The notes beneath the pieces were generated by a model. It worked only from the letters and a program-made list of their open reading frames with translations. It was not told the origin of the DNA and made no database searches. 64,000 nucleotides of DNA from Pseudoalteromonas tunicata (GTDB taxonomy: Bacteria; Pseudomonadota; Gammaproteobacteria; Enterobacterales; Alteromonadaceae), in the NCBI RefSeq assembly GCF_002310815.1, contig NZ_CP011032.1:3914969-3978968 (forward strand). The letters are read 5' to 3'. Shown piece after piece: positions 26,659-35,582 of this stretch. The stretch's first letter is position 1, and each line of letters opens with the position of its first letter. The translations under genes and the position numbers were made by a program.

Positions 26659-27888
26659 ATGAAAACATTACTTGTATTAGCTAGAGGAGACTTAAAAAGT
26701 TTCCACACCATAAACGGTCAGTCGATTTTCCAAGACTTACCTTTTAAAACCGTACTATTGGTTGACCGTGGTAATCAAAAGCAGCTTGCCCAGTTAGCTG
26801 GCAACTTGGAATTGGTGACTGTGCGTTGGTCTGACGAAGATGCATTAAAACAAACGGTGGCGCAATTACATCAACAACATCAATTTTGTGGTGTCGCTAC
26901 AGTTGACGAATCCAATGTTAGTTTGGCCGCAGAATTAAGAGCACAACTCAATTTAACTGGCATGCAACCTGCGCAAGCAGAATGGTTTCGAGACAAAGTG
27001 AAAATGAAGGCGCAATTACAGCCGTTCAATATTCGTGTGCCTTTGTTCTGCGAATGTCAGGACAAAGCTCAAGTCACTGCCATTTTAAAACAATTTGGCC
27101 AAATTGTGATTAAACCTCGCGCAGGCTTTGGCAGCAAACAAGTGACGTTTGTAAGCCATCCACAAGAACTTGATGCCTGGTATCAAGAAAATAGTAATGA
27201 AATCCAACATTATGAAGCCGAAGAATTTATCGATGGCCAACTGTTTCATGTCAATGCGCTTGTGATTGATGGCCAAACCAGACTCACAGCTGCTGCGGCT
27301 TATTTACCGGGTATGAGTAACGTTGATTTTAGTGCTGGTACTCCGTTTGTCAGTGTCATCGTTGAAGACGAGCAACTACGCAATCGCTTAATTGCATTTT
27401 CAGACCAAGTTAATCAGGCTTTTGAGTTACAAAATGGCGTCACTCATTTGGAGTGTTTTGTCACCGAAAAACAAGAAATTGTATTTTGTGAAGTCGGTCT
27501 GCGCCCAGGCGGCGGTGGCATTGTTTGGATGATCGAATCTCAATATGGCATCAATTACAGCCAAGCTGTGATTGCGCTTGAGGCCAATGAAGCACAACTC
27601 ATAGCTCAACCAATTGATAAACCAAATAATTTATCTGGGCTAATTGGTATTCGCTCTAATTTGTCGGGCTTTATTACCCAAACAGCCCACAACGACGACT
27701 TTTCTGATGAGCAAATTCGCCTCAAACACATTGCTGTCGATGTGGGTAACTTTAAAGCCGCCTCCGCCCATTGCACTGACTTTTTAGGTCTATTTATTTT
27801 TGATGCGCTTAATCATGCTCATTTTGAACAAACTTGGCGCTCAATCAATGAAAAATTCCAAGAAAAACTGATCCTTAACTGCATTTAA
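26659..27888 (+). CDS. ATP-grasp carboxylate-amine ligase
   Basis: A 409-residue ligase. The central ATP-grasp domain has FRDKVKMKAQL (residues ~113-123), IVIKPRAGFGSKQV (~148-161), the adenine-contacting EAEEFIDGQ, and the metal-binding HLECFVTEKQEIVFCEVGLRPGG (cited in part). The family makes acyl-phosphates and joins them to an amine or amino acid, as in BacD-type L-amino acid ligases. In this operon it probably forms an amide between an acyl product and an amino acid, amine or peptide. It is not RimK/graspetide-like by eye. Confidence 0.85.
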   Translation: MKTLLVLARGDLKSFHTINGQSIFQDLPFKTVLLVDRGNQKQLAQLAGNLELVTVRWSDEDALKQTVAQLHQQHQFCGVATVDESNVSLAAELRAQLNLTGMQPAQAEWFRDKVKMKAQLQPFNIRVPLFCECQDKAQVTAILKQFGQIVIKPRAGFGSKQVTFVSHPQELDAWYQENSNEIQHYEAEEFIDGQLFHVNALVIDGQTRLTAAAAYLPGMSNVDFSAGTPFVSVIVEDEQLRNRLIAFSDQVNQAFELQNGVTHLECFVTEKQEIVFCEVGLRPGGGGIVWMIESQYGINYSQAVIALEANEAQLIAQPIDKPNNLSGLIGIRSNLSGFITQTAHNDDFSDEQIRLKHIAVDVGNFKAASAHCTDFLGLFIFDALNHAHFEQTWRSINEKFQEKLILNCI

Positions 27889-27914
27889 CCTAACGAATAA
27901 TAAGAGAGAACAAC

Positions 27915-28259
27915 ATGAACACAATTAAATTAGAAAACTGCGAACACTCACTTGAGCTATTAAACATTGATATGACTAACAGTCAATTTGAAGAAGCTGA
28001 GGCTAAAGAGTCCTCTTTTGAACAAGTTAACTTTAGCCAATCGGCATTTACTAAAGTGAAATTCGACCATGCCAAATTTGAGTCTGTTTCTTATCAACAC
28101 GCCTCATTTAAAGGCGCTAATTTAGAACATGCCCAAGTAAAAGAAAGCAATTTGCATGGCCTTGCTATTAGCAGCTGTAATTATGAAGGTATGACTATTG
28201 AAGGCATTCCTGTATTTGCTTTACTGCAAGCCTATCAACAACAAGCAATGCAAGCCTAA
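27915..28259 (+). CDS. Pentapeptide-repeat protein
   Basis: A 114-residue soluble protein with about nine degenerate pentapeptide repeats (ASFKGANLEHAQVKESNLHG is the clearest stretch), which fold into a right-handed beta-helix. The C-terminal GMTIEGIPVFALLQAYQQQ is a common capping sequence of small family members. Some such proteins (McbG, Qnr, AlbG) protect DNA gyrase from toxins made nearby, so self-immunity is conceivable here, but the length and sequence do not prove it. Confidence 0.75.
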   Translation: MNTIKLENCEHSLELLNIDMTNSQFEEAEAKESSFEQVNFSQSAFTKVKFDHAKFESVSYQHASFKGANLEHAQVKESNLHGLAISSCNYEGMTIEGIPVFALLQAYQQQAMQA

Positions 28260-28320
28260 CTGAGTGGCGTTGAATAGGTGAATATCAAGTCATTGCTATT
28301 CACCTTAATAAGGAGTTGAT

Positions 28321-29253
28321 ATGAAAATACTAATTGTCGGCTGTGGTGGCATTGGTGGTTACTTTGGCGCTCGATTGATAGAAGCTGGAGCTGACATCAC
28401 TTTTTTAGTGCGCCATGCACGGCAACAAATGCTGGCACAAACGGGTTTAAACCTGATTAGTTGTCGAGGAAACAGCCGCTTAACAGTTAAAACCGTAACA
28501 AATAACACACTTAGTTCACACTACGACCTCATCGTTTTAACGTGTAAATCTTACGACTTAGCGGCCTGTATCGAAGATATTCGTCCAGCGGTGAGCGATA
28601 CAACGCTAATATTGCCGCTGCTTAATGGCCTAAATCATTATGCTCAATTACAACAAGCATTTAGTACAGAACAAGTACTATTTGGTTATTGCAATATTAG
28701 TGTTGGTCTCAATGCGTCTAATCAAATTGAGCATTTTAACGCTATTCATGAATTGAGCTGCGCTGCAGATGCTGCCACAGCACAATCGAGCCAATACCAA
28801 TCGATGCTCACACTGTTCAAACAAGCTAATTTTAATACCAGAACCCCAGCAAATATTCACCAAGAGCTGTGGGAAAAATTTGTTTTTATCAATACATTGG
28901 CTGCCACCACCACATTAATGAATGCCAATATAGGCACAATCATGGCGTGTGATTATGGCCAAAGATACATTGAGTCCACATTACTAGAATGCCAAGCTGT
29001 CGCTGAACAAGTGGGTTATCCGGTTCGTGCACGCGCAGACAAAATGGCACGAGACGCCATGCTTGTTGCAAACTCGACCTTTTCAGCCTCAATGCACAAA
29101 GATATGCAAGCAGGGCGTCCTGTTGAACTTGAAAACTTATTAGGAAATTTACTTGAGCACGCCCACGATAAAAATGTGCCTACACCTTTGTTAGAGGCTG
29201 CATTTAATCACTTACAAATCTACCAAGCTCAACAATTAAATAGGGAGTTATGA
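28321..29253 (+). CDS. Ketopantoate reductase-family (PanE/ApbA-like) oxidoreductase
   Basis: A 310-residue NADPH-dependent reductase. The N-terminal GCGGIGGYFGARL motif binds the nucleotide; LTCKSYDL and LNGLNHYAQL match the catalytic-site surroundings of PanE. The C-terminal helical domain contains NLLGNLLEHAHDKNVPTPLLEA, the usual ending. Location in a biosynthetic operon suggests reduction of a 2-keto or beta-keto group in the product, but supply of pantoate (and thus the phosphopantetheine arm) cannot be excluded. The downstream gene overlaps by 4 nt. Confidence 0.85.
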   Translation: MKILIVGCGGIGGYFGARLIEAGADITFLVRHARQQMLAQTGLNLISCRGNSRLTVKTVTNNTLSSHYDLIVLTCKSYDLAACIEDIRPAVSDTTLILPLLNGLNHYAQLQQAFSTEQVLFGYCNISVGLNASNQIEHFNAIHELSCAADAATAQSSQYQSMLTLFKQANFNTRTPANIHQELWEKFVFINTLAATTTLMNANIGTIMACDYGQRYIESTLLECQAVAEQVGYPVRARADKMARDAMLVANSTFSASMHKDMQAGRPVELENLLGNLLEHAHDKNVPTPLLEAAFNHLQIYQAQQLNREL

Positions 29254-29555
29254 TGAACCATCCAGATTCAATAAATACCGTTGAAATAATTAAAAAAGTG
29301 CAGCGTTTACGTGCTTTTTATAGCCATGTTTTACAGTATGTAGTTGTAATGTTACTGCTAAGCATACTCAACTTTATTATATCGCCTGACTATATTTGGG
29401 TTATTTGGCCCGCTTTAGGCTGGGGTATTGGTATTGTATTACAAGGACTCAGTACAATTGGGTTATTCGCAAAAATGGCTATTTTTGATAGTCACTGGGA
29501 GCAAAAACAGATAAATAAACGTCTTGCCTCACTGAGCCAAGCTCAAACAAAATAA
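29250..29555 (+). CDS. 2TM-domain membrane protein
   Basis: A 101-residue protein with two membrane spans (residues ~31-47 and ~54-75) and a C-terminal basic tail. The pattern RLRAFYSHVLQYVVVMLLL and WPALGWGIGIVLQGL matches the 2TM domain often seen at the N-terminus of LytTR sensor proteins or standing alone. It is the last gene of the operon, overlapping the reductase stop. Function unknown. Confidence 0.75.
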   Translation: MMNHPDSINTVEIIKKVQRLRAFYSHVLQYVVVMLLLSILNFIISPDYIWVIWPALGWGIGIVLQGLSTIGLFAKMAIFDSHWEQKQINKRLASLSQAQTK

Positions 29556-29590
29556 TCCCAAGCTAAATAGATGACTTAAATCGGGTCGAT

Positions 29591-29627
29591 AATGGTTTGA
29601 ATGCTCATTTTAAAAATTCAAACCATT
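29591..29627 (+). terminator. Strong terminator of the biosynthetic operon
   Basis: AATGGTTTGAAT and ATTCAAACCATT form a perfect 12-bp stem, followed by GTTTTTATTTT. It lies 36 nt after the last gene of the operon and also separates it from the minus-strand regulator gene. Confidence 0.9.
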
Positions 29628-29654
29628 GTTTTTATTTTAAATTATTATAATAAG

Positions 29655-31823
29655 TTAAAACACGAGCTTGATAATCTCAGTACTGCCTTTGGCAAACAAA
29701 TCAAACTGACACACTTGTTTAACACTGTCGCACGAAATACTACGTGGATCACCAGGTACAGCTAAAGCTTTAATCAATGTCAGCTGCCCTGCATTCAAAG
29801 CAAAAACGGAGACTTCATTTTTCTTTACTAAAATAAGATGATTATTAAGTACCGCCCATTTATTAGCAGAAAAAACCTCAAAACTTGCATCAATTAATTG
29901 CCGCTCCCGAGTAATAGGATCGTAAAGCCACAAACCCGGAGCTCTAAAATTGGTTAATAATATTTTATTTTGCCAATATTTAGCGGTGAAACCTTCAATA
30001 CCAAAGAACTCAAGCTTGCCAGTGGCAATATCAAGCTGCTCAATAAACCAGGCTTCATTTAATTCAGTGGCGTAGACTAATTTAGTCTGCTTGGCAGAAA
30101 GCGTGAAACTATCAATTTTCTTTTCCTCTGCGCTTAACCACACCACCTCATGACTGGTTTTATTTATTTTTACAATTCGACCGCCTAGAATTCCCACCAA
30201 AAATTCATGATCTAATTCTTTAATATTTTTTACTTTTTCAAGCTCTCCGATTAGATCCATCACTTTGATTTCTTGATTCCCACCTCGCTGCCATAACTCA
30301 TGATGACCAGAGCGATTCGATAAAAATAATGTTCCTTGTGCTGAAATTATAGGGGCGCTGTCGATATAATCGCTCGCAATAATGCGTTCCGTAGTCAGTC
30401 GTTGAAGATTTAATTGCCAAATATCTGAAACAAGTGACTGACCGCGCGAAACATAAATATTACTTTCGTCAGTATTTGGATACTTCACCGGTTTAGAAAA
30501 CCGCTTTACCAATTCACTTTCTTTGCTCGCAAGATTAAAACGCATTAAATCATGCCCAGTGCTATACAAAATGGCGTGATCACCCATCCAAGCAATCGAC
30601 TCTAATAAATAGGGGATTTCAAACAACTGACGGGTTTCGCCATTGGCCAAATTGAGCAGCCAAATACTCGACTTTTCCCATAAGACATTACGTACAAAAG
30701 CCAAGCTTAAACCATCTGGTGATAACGCAAAGGAATAATCGCCACGACCAGTTGAAGGTGGTGAAGTAATATTACGCTCATAACCGGTTTGTAAATCATG
30801 TTTGAAAATTCGATATGGCTCAGCAATTGACTCAGAGCGAGCAAAAAAAACGGCATCGCTATGTTTATCGTATGCGGTAGTCACCCAAGAATCTTTTAGG
30901 CCGCACTGAGTTATTTTGCGCTTTTCATTTGCCAAAAAGCCTTCGTTATTAATACCAATTTGAAACATTTCACAGCCTCTATCACTATGCTCCAAGTATA
31001 AAAGTGCATTATTGGTATAATTGAACGATGGAGATGAATAATACAAATTTTGATCTGCAAATAAACCGGCTGTAATTCCTGTTTTAATATTTTTTAATAA
31101 TAAATCTTTACCTAAATCATTCTCGTGTACATAGGCAAGCCATTGCTTATCTTGGCTTAAGTCGAATTCTAATTCACGCCCATATTCATGGGTTAGCACC
31201 TCTGTTTTACTACTGTGAATATTTAAATTATCTGATGAAAAATAAGGTCTCAGTAATACAGCGGCGCATACAATTAAAAGAATGACTAACGCAAAACTGT
31301 AAGTAAGAGCTTTTTTACGGCCAGTAAAGGAAGAGGAAGAATTAACAACGGTATTAATTGAAGAAGGTGATTTTATCACCTGTGGTGATTCAATAATCGC
31401 ATTTTGAGGCGCTAATTGGGGCTCAATTTCTGTTGCGACGTCTTTAAGTTCAGTATTATGGCTATCAATGTTTTGTTCTAATGCATTATTTTCTTGGCTA
31501 TCAACTAGCTGAATATGCTCATAACATGAGAAGCGATAGCCTTTTTTTGGCACGGTAACTATATAGTTAACTTTTGAACTGCGGCAATTTATTAGTTTTC
31601 TTAACTCAGAAACTACCGATGCAATGGTATTATAATCACGATAAATAGTCCCCCATACCGCCTCTAATAACTCATCATAAATAACCGTTTGACCTTGTGC
31701 TTTTAACAATGAGGCCAAACAATTATTTAAGCGAGCAGGAAGCCGCTTTGTTGTTCCATCAAGATATTTTAGCTCTTGTTTATTTTCATCAAATATCCAA
31801 TGAGCTGATTTATATGATTTCAT
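29655..31823 (-). CDS. CadC-like membrane regulator with periplasmic beta-propeller
   Basis: A 722-residue protein. Residues ~1-105 form an OmpR/CadC-type winged helix (LLEAVWGTIYRDYNTIASVV, then VTVPKKGYRFSC); a hydrophilic linker follows; one membrane span is at ~173-192 (YSFALVILLIVCAAVLL); residues ~200-722 carry TolB/WD40-like repeats and would fold as a periplasmic propeller. Such ToxR/CadC proteins bind DNA while tethered in the membrane and sense periplasmic signals. Its position next to the biosynthetic operon and a small secreted-peptide gene suggests it regulates one or both. Confidence 0.85.
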   Translation of the reverse strand: MKSYKSAHWIFDENKQELKYLDGTTKRLPARLNNCLASLLKAQGQTVIYDELLEAVWGTIYRDYNTIASVVSELRKLINCRSSKVNYIVTVPKKGYRFSCYEHIQLVDSQENNALEQNIDSHNTELKDVATEIEPQLAPQNAIIESPQVIKSPSSINTVVNSSSSFTGRKKALTYSFALVILLIVCAAVLLRPYFSSDNLNIHSSKTEVLTHEYGRELEFDLSQDKQWLAYVHENDLGKDLLLKNIKTGITAGLFADQNLYYSSPSFNYTNNALLYLEHSDRGCEMFQIGINNEGFLANEKRKITQCGLKDSWVTTAYDKHSDAVFFARSESIAEPYRIFKHDLQTGYERNITSPPSTGRGDYSFALSPDGLSLAFVRNVLWEKSSIWLLNLANGETRQLFEIPYLLESIAWMGDHAILYSTGHDLMRFNLASKESELVKRFSKPVKYPNTDESNIYVSRGQSLVSDIWQLNLQRLTTERIIASDYIDSAPIISAQGTLFLSNRSGHHELWQRGGNQEIKVMDLIGELEKVKNIKELDHEFLVGILGGRIVKINKTSHEVVWLSAEEKKIDSFTLSAKQTKLVYATELNEAWFIEQLDIATGKLEFFGIEGFTAKYWQNKILLTNFRAPGLWLYDPITRERQLIDASFEVFSANKWAVLNNHLILVKKNEVSVFALNAGQLTLIKALAVPGDPRSISCDSVKQVCQFDLFAKGSTEIIKLVF

Positions 31824-31868
31824 AATAGCAACTTACTATGCTTAAAAAGCACCAACCTGCCGAAGATA

Positions 31869-32036
31869 TTAATCTTGGACTTTGCAAACTTGAGGTAATA
31901 ATTTACAGATAATAGTGTCATTTGATGGTGTAGCTGTCGCGTCTTTAGCTGTAATCGCTGATTGTGATACTGCAGAGAAAGTCATCGAAAATGCAATTAC
32001 CAATGCAGGGAGTAAAAGAGTATTTTTGTTATTCAT
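31869..32036 (-). CDS. Second small secreted peptide with CX6C motif
   Basis: A 55-residue protein not long enough for routine ORF lists. Its residues 1-30 form a signal peptide (LLLPALVIAFSMTFSAVS) with a probable cut after SQSA or AITA; the mature part is about 25 residues: KDATATPSNDTIIC, a second cysteine six residues on (CKLLPQVC), and KVQD. The start follows a clear AAGGAA site. The layout (signal, Thr/Ala-rich linker, cysteine pair) parallels the 85-residue peptide at 18641, but without the amphipathic tail. It lies between two CadC-like regulators. Function unknown; a periplasmic signal or a sibling of the first peptide is likely. Confidence 0.7.
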   Translation of the reverse strand: MNNKNTLLLPALVIAFSMTFSAVSQSAITAKDATATPSNDTIICKLLPQVCKVQD

Positions 32037-32197
32037 TATGTACTTTTCCTTAATTTAATTAATGATCTTTGACTGTTCAACCTTATTCATCATGCCAGAC
32101 TTTAGGTTGAGTAATCAAAGTGCACAATATGTATGTTTTTTAGCGACAAAACAAAACAACCAAGCTGTTACTTTTTTATAACCAACGATTTATTTTT

Positions 32198-34252
32198 TTA
32201 AAAACAACAAGATGGCAAAGAAACTATTTCTGTATTTTTATGAGCTCCCACCTTTACTACCACTTTAGTCCCAGTATTATTTAGATCGAAATTTAAATCT
32301 GATAAGGTACTATCAACGGTAAAACGCTGTAATTTTTCAGTTAGAATATCGAATTTATTTAGGTATTTATTACCTAAATCAAAACTCATCCAATACAAGT
32401 CTTTATCGAGTAATACCCACTGGCTATTAAGCTCTTTAAGTAACTCAATATCGAGTTTTTTAAATTGCTCAGTAGCTTTATCATATTGTACGACACCATC
32501 ATCCTCATCTATCAAGATATAGCCTTCAGGTCGAGGTTTTATGATTTTGAAACCTTGAAACAACTCGCTTTTTAACCCTGTTTTTATTTCATATTGTATA
32601 ATTCTCCAACCTTGGCGAGATTTTTCAGCATATAAAATAAAATCATTATCTGAGCTAAAATTTGCAGTGTCGCTTATAAATTGGTCGGGTTGAGTGATAT
32701 ATATCTTTTCGCTACTTTTTATATCAACAAGTAAATACCGATTATCTAGCTTTAAAAGAAGCTGCTGTTCTGCGAGGTTAAAATCGATAATTCTTAGCTT
32801 TTTGGTTGAAGAAAACAGGATTTTTTCTTGGTTATTTTCTTTTAAGATCACATCGTATTGATCATGGTTCTTTTTATATAATAAATAACTCTCGCCAGAG
32901 CCAATATATCGAATTTGCAGTACCGATTTACTACTATCGATTATTTTTGCATTCACAAGTTGCGATTGTTCAATATTGTATTCTGTGAAATATCCTGAGC
33001 TAATTTCATTTTGTAATGCAATCAAACCTCGTTTTTTTCCAACCGATATTTCAGTAATATTATGTTTGTTAAGCAGTTGTTTTTTCTCACCGCTTGCTAG
33101 GTTAATCGATGTCATGGCTATTGAGTCTAAAATAACCAAAGTATGCGCATCGAGCCATTCGATGTCATAAATTGAACTTGGATGATAATAACGCTTTAAT
33201 ACGCTTTGACTGTGGCGGTCTTTAATTCGAATTTCATGCTGATTATTAACATCATGCAAAGTTATGGTCGCTAGCAGTTCTGCATTAGGAGATACAGCCG
33301 TTTTATAAGTATGCTCACCCACTATAAATTCTTTACTGATTGGAATGACTGTTTGAAGGGCTGTGTCATAATAATAAAGCTGTGTATTACCATTACTTTC
33401 TTTTAAACCATTAAAATAAAACCCCGCCTCTCCAGCAATCGCAACCACATCTGAAATAAGGTAAAAGCCATCGACTAATACTTTAATTTTATTAATATTA
33501 CCCTTATCTAGTTGCAGTATTTTTATAGAGCACTGGCCTAAAATAAAGTCCACAAACACCAATTGGCTATCATTATTTATAATTGCACTACTCACAACGT
33601 TATGTTGATTAGTGGTCAATTGTTGCAAAGTATTATTTGCTGGAAGGTATTTAAATAGCTGATAACCATCAACTTGATGGACTTGTGAAGCAAACACAAT
33701 TTGGCTGCCATCTATAGAAGAACTCAACGCCACTTTATCACCAGGAAAGTCTATTTTTTCACTTAATAAACGAGGAGTAAAACTAGGTTGGTTCCAAAAA
33801 AAATAATAAAGGAGACAGCAAGATATAAAAATCGCCGAAACGATAAAGTACAACCTTCCCCTATTGTGGTTAATTTCAGTAGCAGATATTGCGAACTCAT
33901 CGGCTTTGAGGTCCACGGTCTCATTTGCACTTAGTTCAGCCACAAATCGATAACCGCGCTTTGAAACAGATTTGATAAAATTGGGTTCTTTTGCATCATC
34001 ACCCAATATCACACGTAATTTACCGACAGCTCTACGTATAGCAGTATCACTAACTACACGCCCTTGCCAAAGTGCATCGTGTAACTCTTGCGTACTGATG
34101 TATCGGTCATTATTTTCAATAAGATAAACTAATACGGTCAAAACCTGCGGTTCGATTGTTAATTCAACACCACTTTTACTCAAAGTCTGATTTACTAATA
34201 AAGTGAAATCTGCAAATCGATAACTTTTAGCCACTTCAGAGCACAACAACAA
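32198..34252 (-). CDS. CadC-like membrane regulator, second paralogue
   Basis: A 684-residue protein with the same plan as the regulator at 29655: winged helix at residues ~5-110 (LHDALWQGRVVSDTAIRRAV, then SVSKRGYRFVAEL), a membrane span at ~134-152 (RLYFIVSAIFISCCLLYYFF), and a large beta-rich periplasmic domain with propeller-like repeats. It ends SLPSCCF. Two different CadC-like sensors in tandem around a secreted-peptide gene are unusual and suggest a dedicated sensory circuit. Confidence 0.82.
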   Translation of the reverse strand: MLLCSEVAKSYRFADFTLLVNQTLSKSGVELTIEPQVLTVLVYLIENNDRYISTQELHDALWQGRVVSDTAIRRAVGKLRVILGDDAKEPNFIKSVSKRGYRFVAELSANETVDLKADEFAISATEINHNRGRLYFIVSAIFISCCLLYYFFWNQPSFTPRLLSEKIDFPGDKVALSSSIDGSQIVFASQVHQVDGYQLFKYLPANNTLQQLTTNQHNVVSSAIINNDSQLVFVDFILGQCSIKILQLDKGNINKIKVLVDGFYLISDVVAIAGEAGFYFNGLKESNGNTQLYYYDTALQTVIPISKEFIVGEHTYKTAVSPNAELLATITLHDVNNQHEIRIKDRHSQSVLKRYYHPSSIYDIEWLDAHTLVILDSIAMTSINLASGEKKQLLNKHNITEISVGKKRGLIALQNEISSGYFTEYNIEQSQLVNAKIIDSSKSVLQIRYIGSGESYLLYKKNHDQYDVILKENNQEKILFSSTKKLRIIDFNLAEQQLLLKLDNRYLLVDIKSSEKIYITQPDQFISDTANFSSDNDFILYAEKSRQGWRIIQYEIKTGLKSELFQGFKIIKPRPEGYILIDEDDGVVQYDKATEQFKKLDIELLKELNSQWVLLDKDLYWMSFDLGNKYLNKFDILTEKLQRFTVDSTLSDLNFDLNNTGTKVVVKVGAHKNTEIVSLPSCCF

Positions 34253-34532
34253 AATAACAACTTCCAGTATTTATCGAAATTAGAGACGGCATCAGGATAC
34301 AGTAAAAATCATTAAAAACAATGAGATGTTATATATTAAACGTTACAAAGCACATTATTTGACCCAGAAAAAACTGACACAAAAAGCAAACTTAGTACTG
34401 ATTTTATTGATATTATTGGGCTCCACTCTCAGAGATAATAATGTCAATTTATTGTTAAAATTTATTGCAAAACAAAGTACTATGTAAGGAACAGAGAATA
34501 TTCATTATGAATGTTTTTAATAGGAACCCACT

Positions 34533-35582
34533 GTGCAATTAAATCCCGAGCGATTAAAAGACCTTAGATTATTATTAATTTGTTGTTTAATTGGTACGCT
34601 GTTATTTTTAATCGATTTATCAACGTACCTCTGGCTGTCGGTGAGCATTGCTATTGTGATGGGTTTTACCATTCGCTACAGCAAAATCATGCTGATGCAT
34701 TATTTTCCTAAGATGCCGTTACCCATCCAATATGCTATTGCATCGCTTTTTGCGATTACGCTCTGTGCATCAATCCCCGCTTGGCTCAGTGCCCAGTTTC
34801 ACATTAAAACCTTAAACTTGGCCCTTGATGCGTATATCAATATCATGCTGATCACGACAGTGATTACTATACTCATCAGTTATCTTTATTATCGTAATGA
34901 ACAATCGTATTTATTACAGCAAGCACTTGATAAAGCAGCCCTTGAGCGTTCTGAACAAGATAAAAAGCTACTCGAAACCCAATTGCGTTTATTACAGTCA
35001 CAAATTGAGCCGCATTTTTTATTTAATACCTTAGCGAATATTCAGGCACTCATTGCCATTGAGCCAAAAACAGCCAGTAAAATGCTGAGCGCTCTCACAT
35101 CGTTATTACGCCAAAGCCTCACTCGTACACGTGATGAATGGCTGACAATTAATCAAGAACTCAAATTTAATCGAGCTTATTTAGCCATCCAACAAATACG
35201 GTTGGGCGAGCGTTTACAAACCCAGTTTGATATTACCGACCAACTTAGCGATACCATGCTACTGCCACCCATGTTACTACAACCCTTAATTGAAAATGCG
35301 GTGGTACATGGTATCGAGCCGTTAAAAAACGGTGGCTTGCTGAGCTTAACGATTGCGGTGCACAATAATAAGCTGCAGTTCACCATTTATAATGACTGCC
35401 AAGAACACGAATCACATTCGCATAAAGGCCATAATATTGGCCTGCAAAATATTAAAGATCGCCTGAGCCAACTCTATGGTGATGCAGCGCAATTCTCGTT
35501 TTCGTATCTCGAAAATGGGGTAAAAGTTTATATGGAGGTGCCAATTAATGTCACAAGTTTACACAGCGCTCATTGCGGATGA
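34533..35582 (+). CDS. LytS-type sensor histidine kinase
   Basis: A 349-residue membrane kinase with four hydrophobic segments in the first ~125 residues, a His_kinase domain with the phospho-acceptor H161 in QIEPHFLFNTLANIQAL, and an ATPase domain (LLQPLIENAVVHGIEPL, then GHNIGLQNIKDRL). Its 3' end overlaps the response-regulator gene by 35 nt, which shows the pair is a unit. The signal is not evident. Confidence 0.9.
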   Translation: MQLNPERLKDLRLLLICCLIGTLLFLIDLSTYLWLSVSIAIVMGFTIRYSKIMLMHYFPKMPLPIQYAIASLFAITLCASIPAWLSAQFHIKTLNLALDAYINIMLITTVITILISYLYYRNEQSYLLQQALDKAALERSEQDKKLLETQLRLLQSQIEPHFLFNTLANIQALIAIEPKTASKMLSALTSLLRQSLTRTRDEWLTINQELKFNRAYLAIQQIRLGERLQTQFDITDQLSDTMLLPPMLLQPLIENAVVHGIEPLKNGGLLSLTIAVHNNKLQFTIYNDCQEHESHSHKGHNIGLQNIKDRLSQLYGDAAQFSFSYLENGVKVYMEVPINVTSLHSAHCG

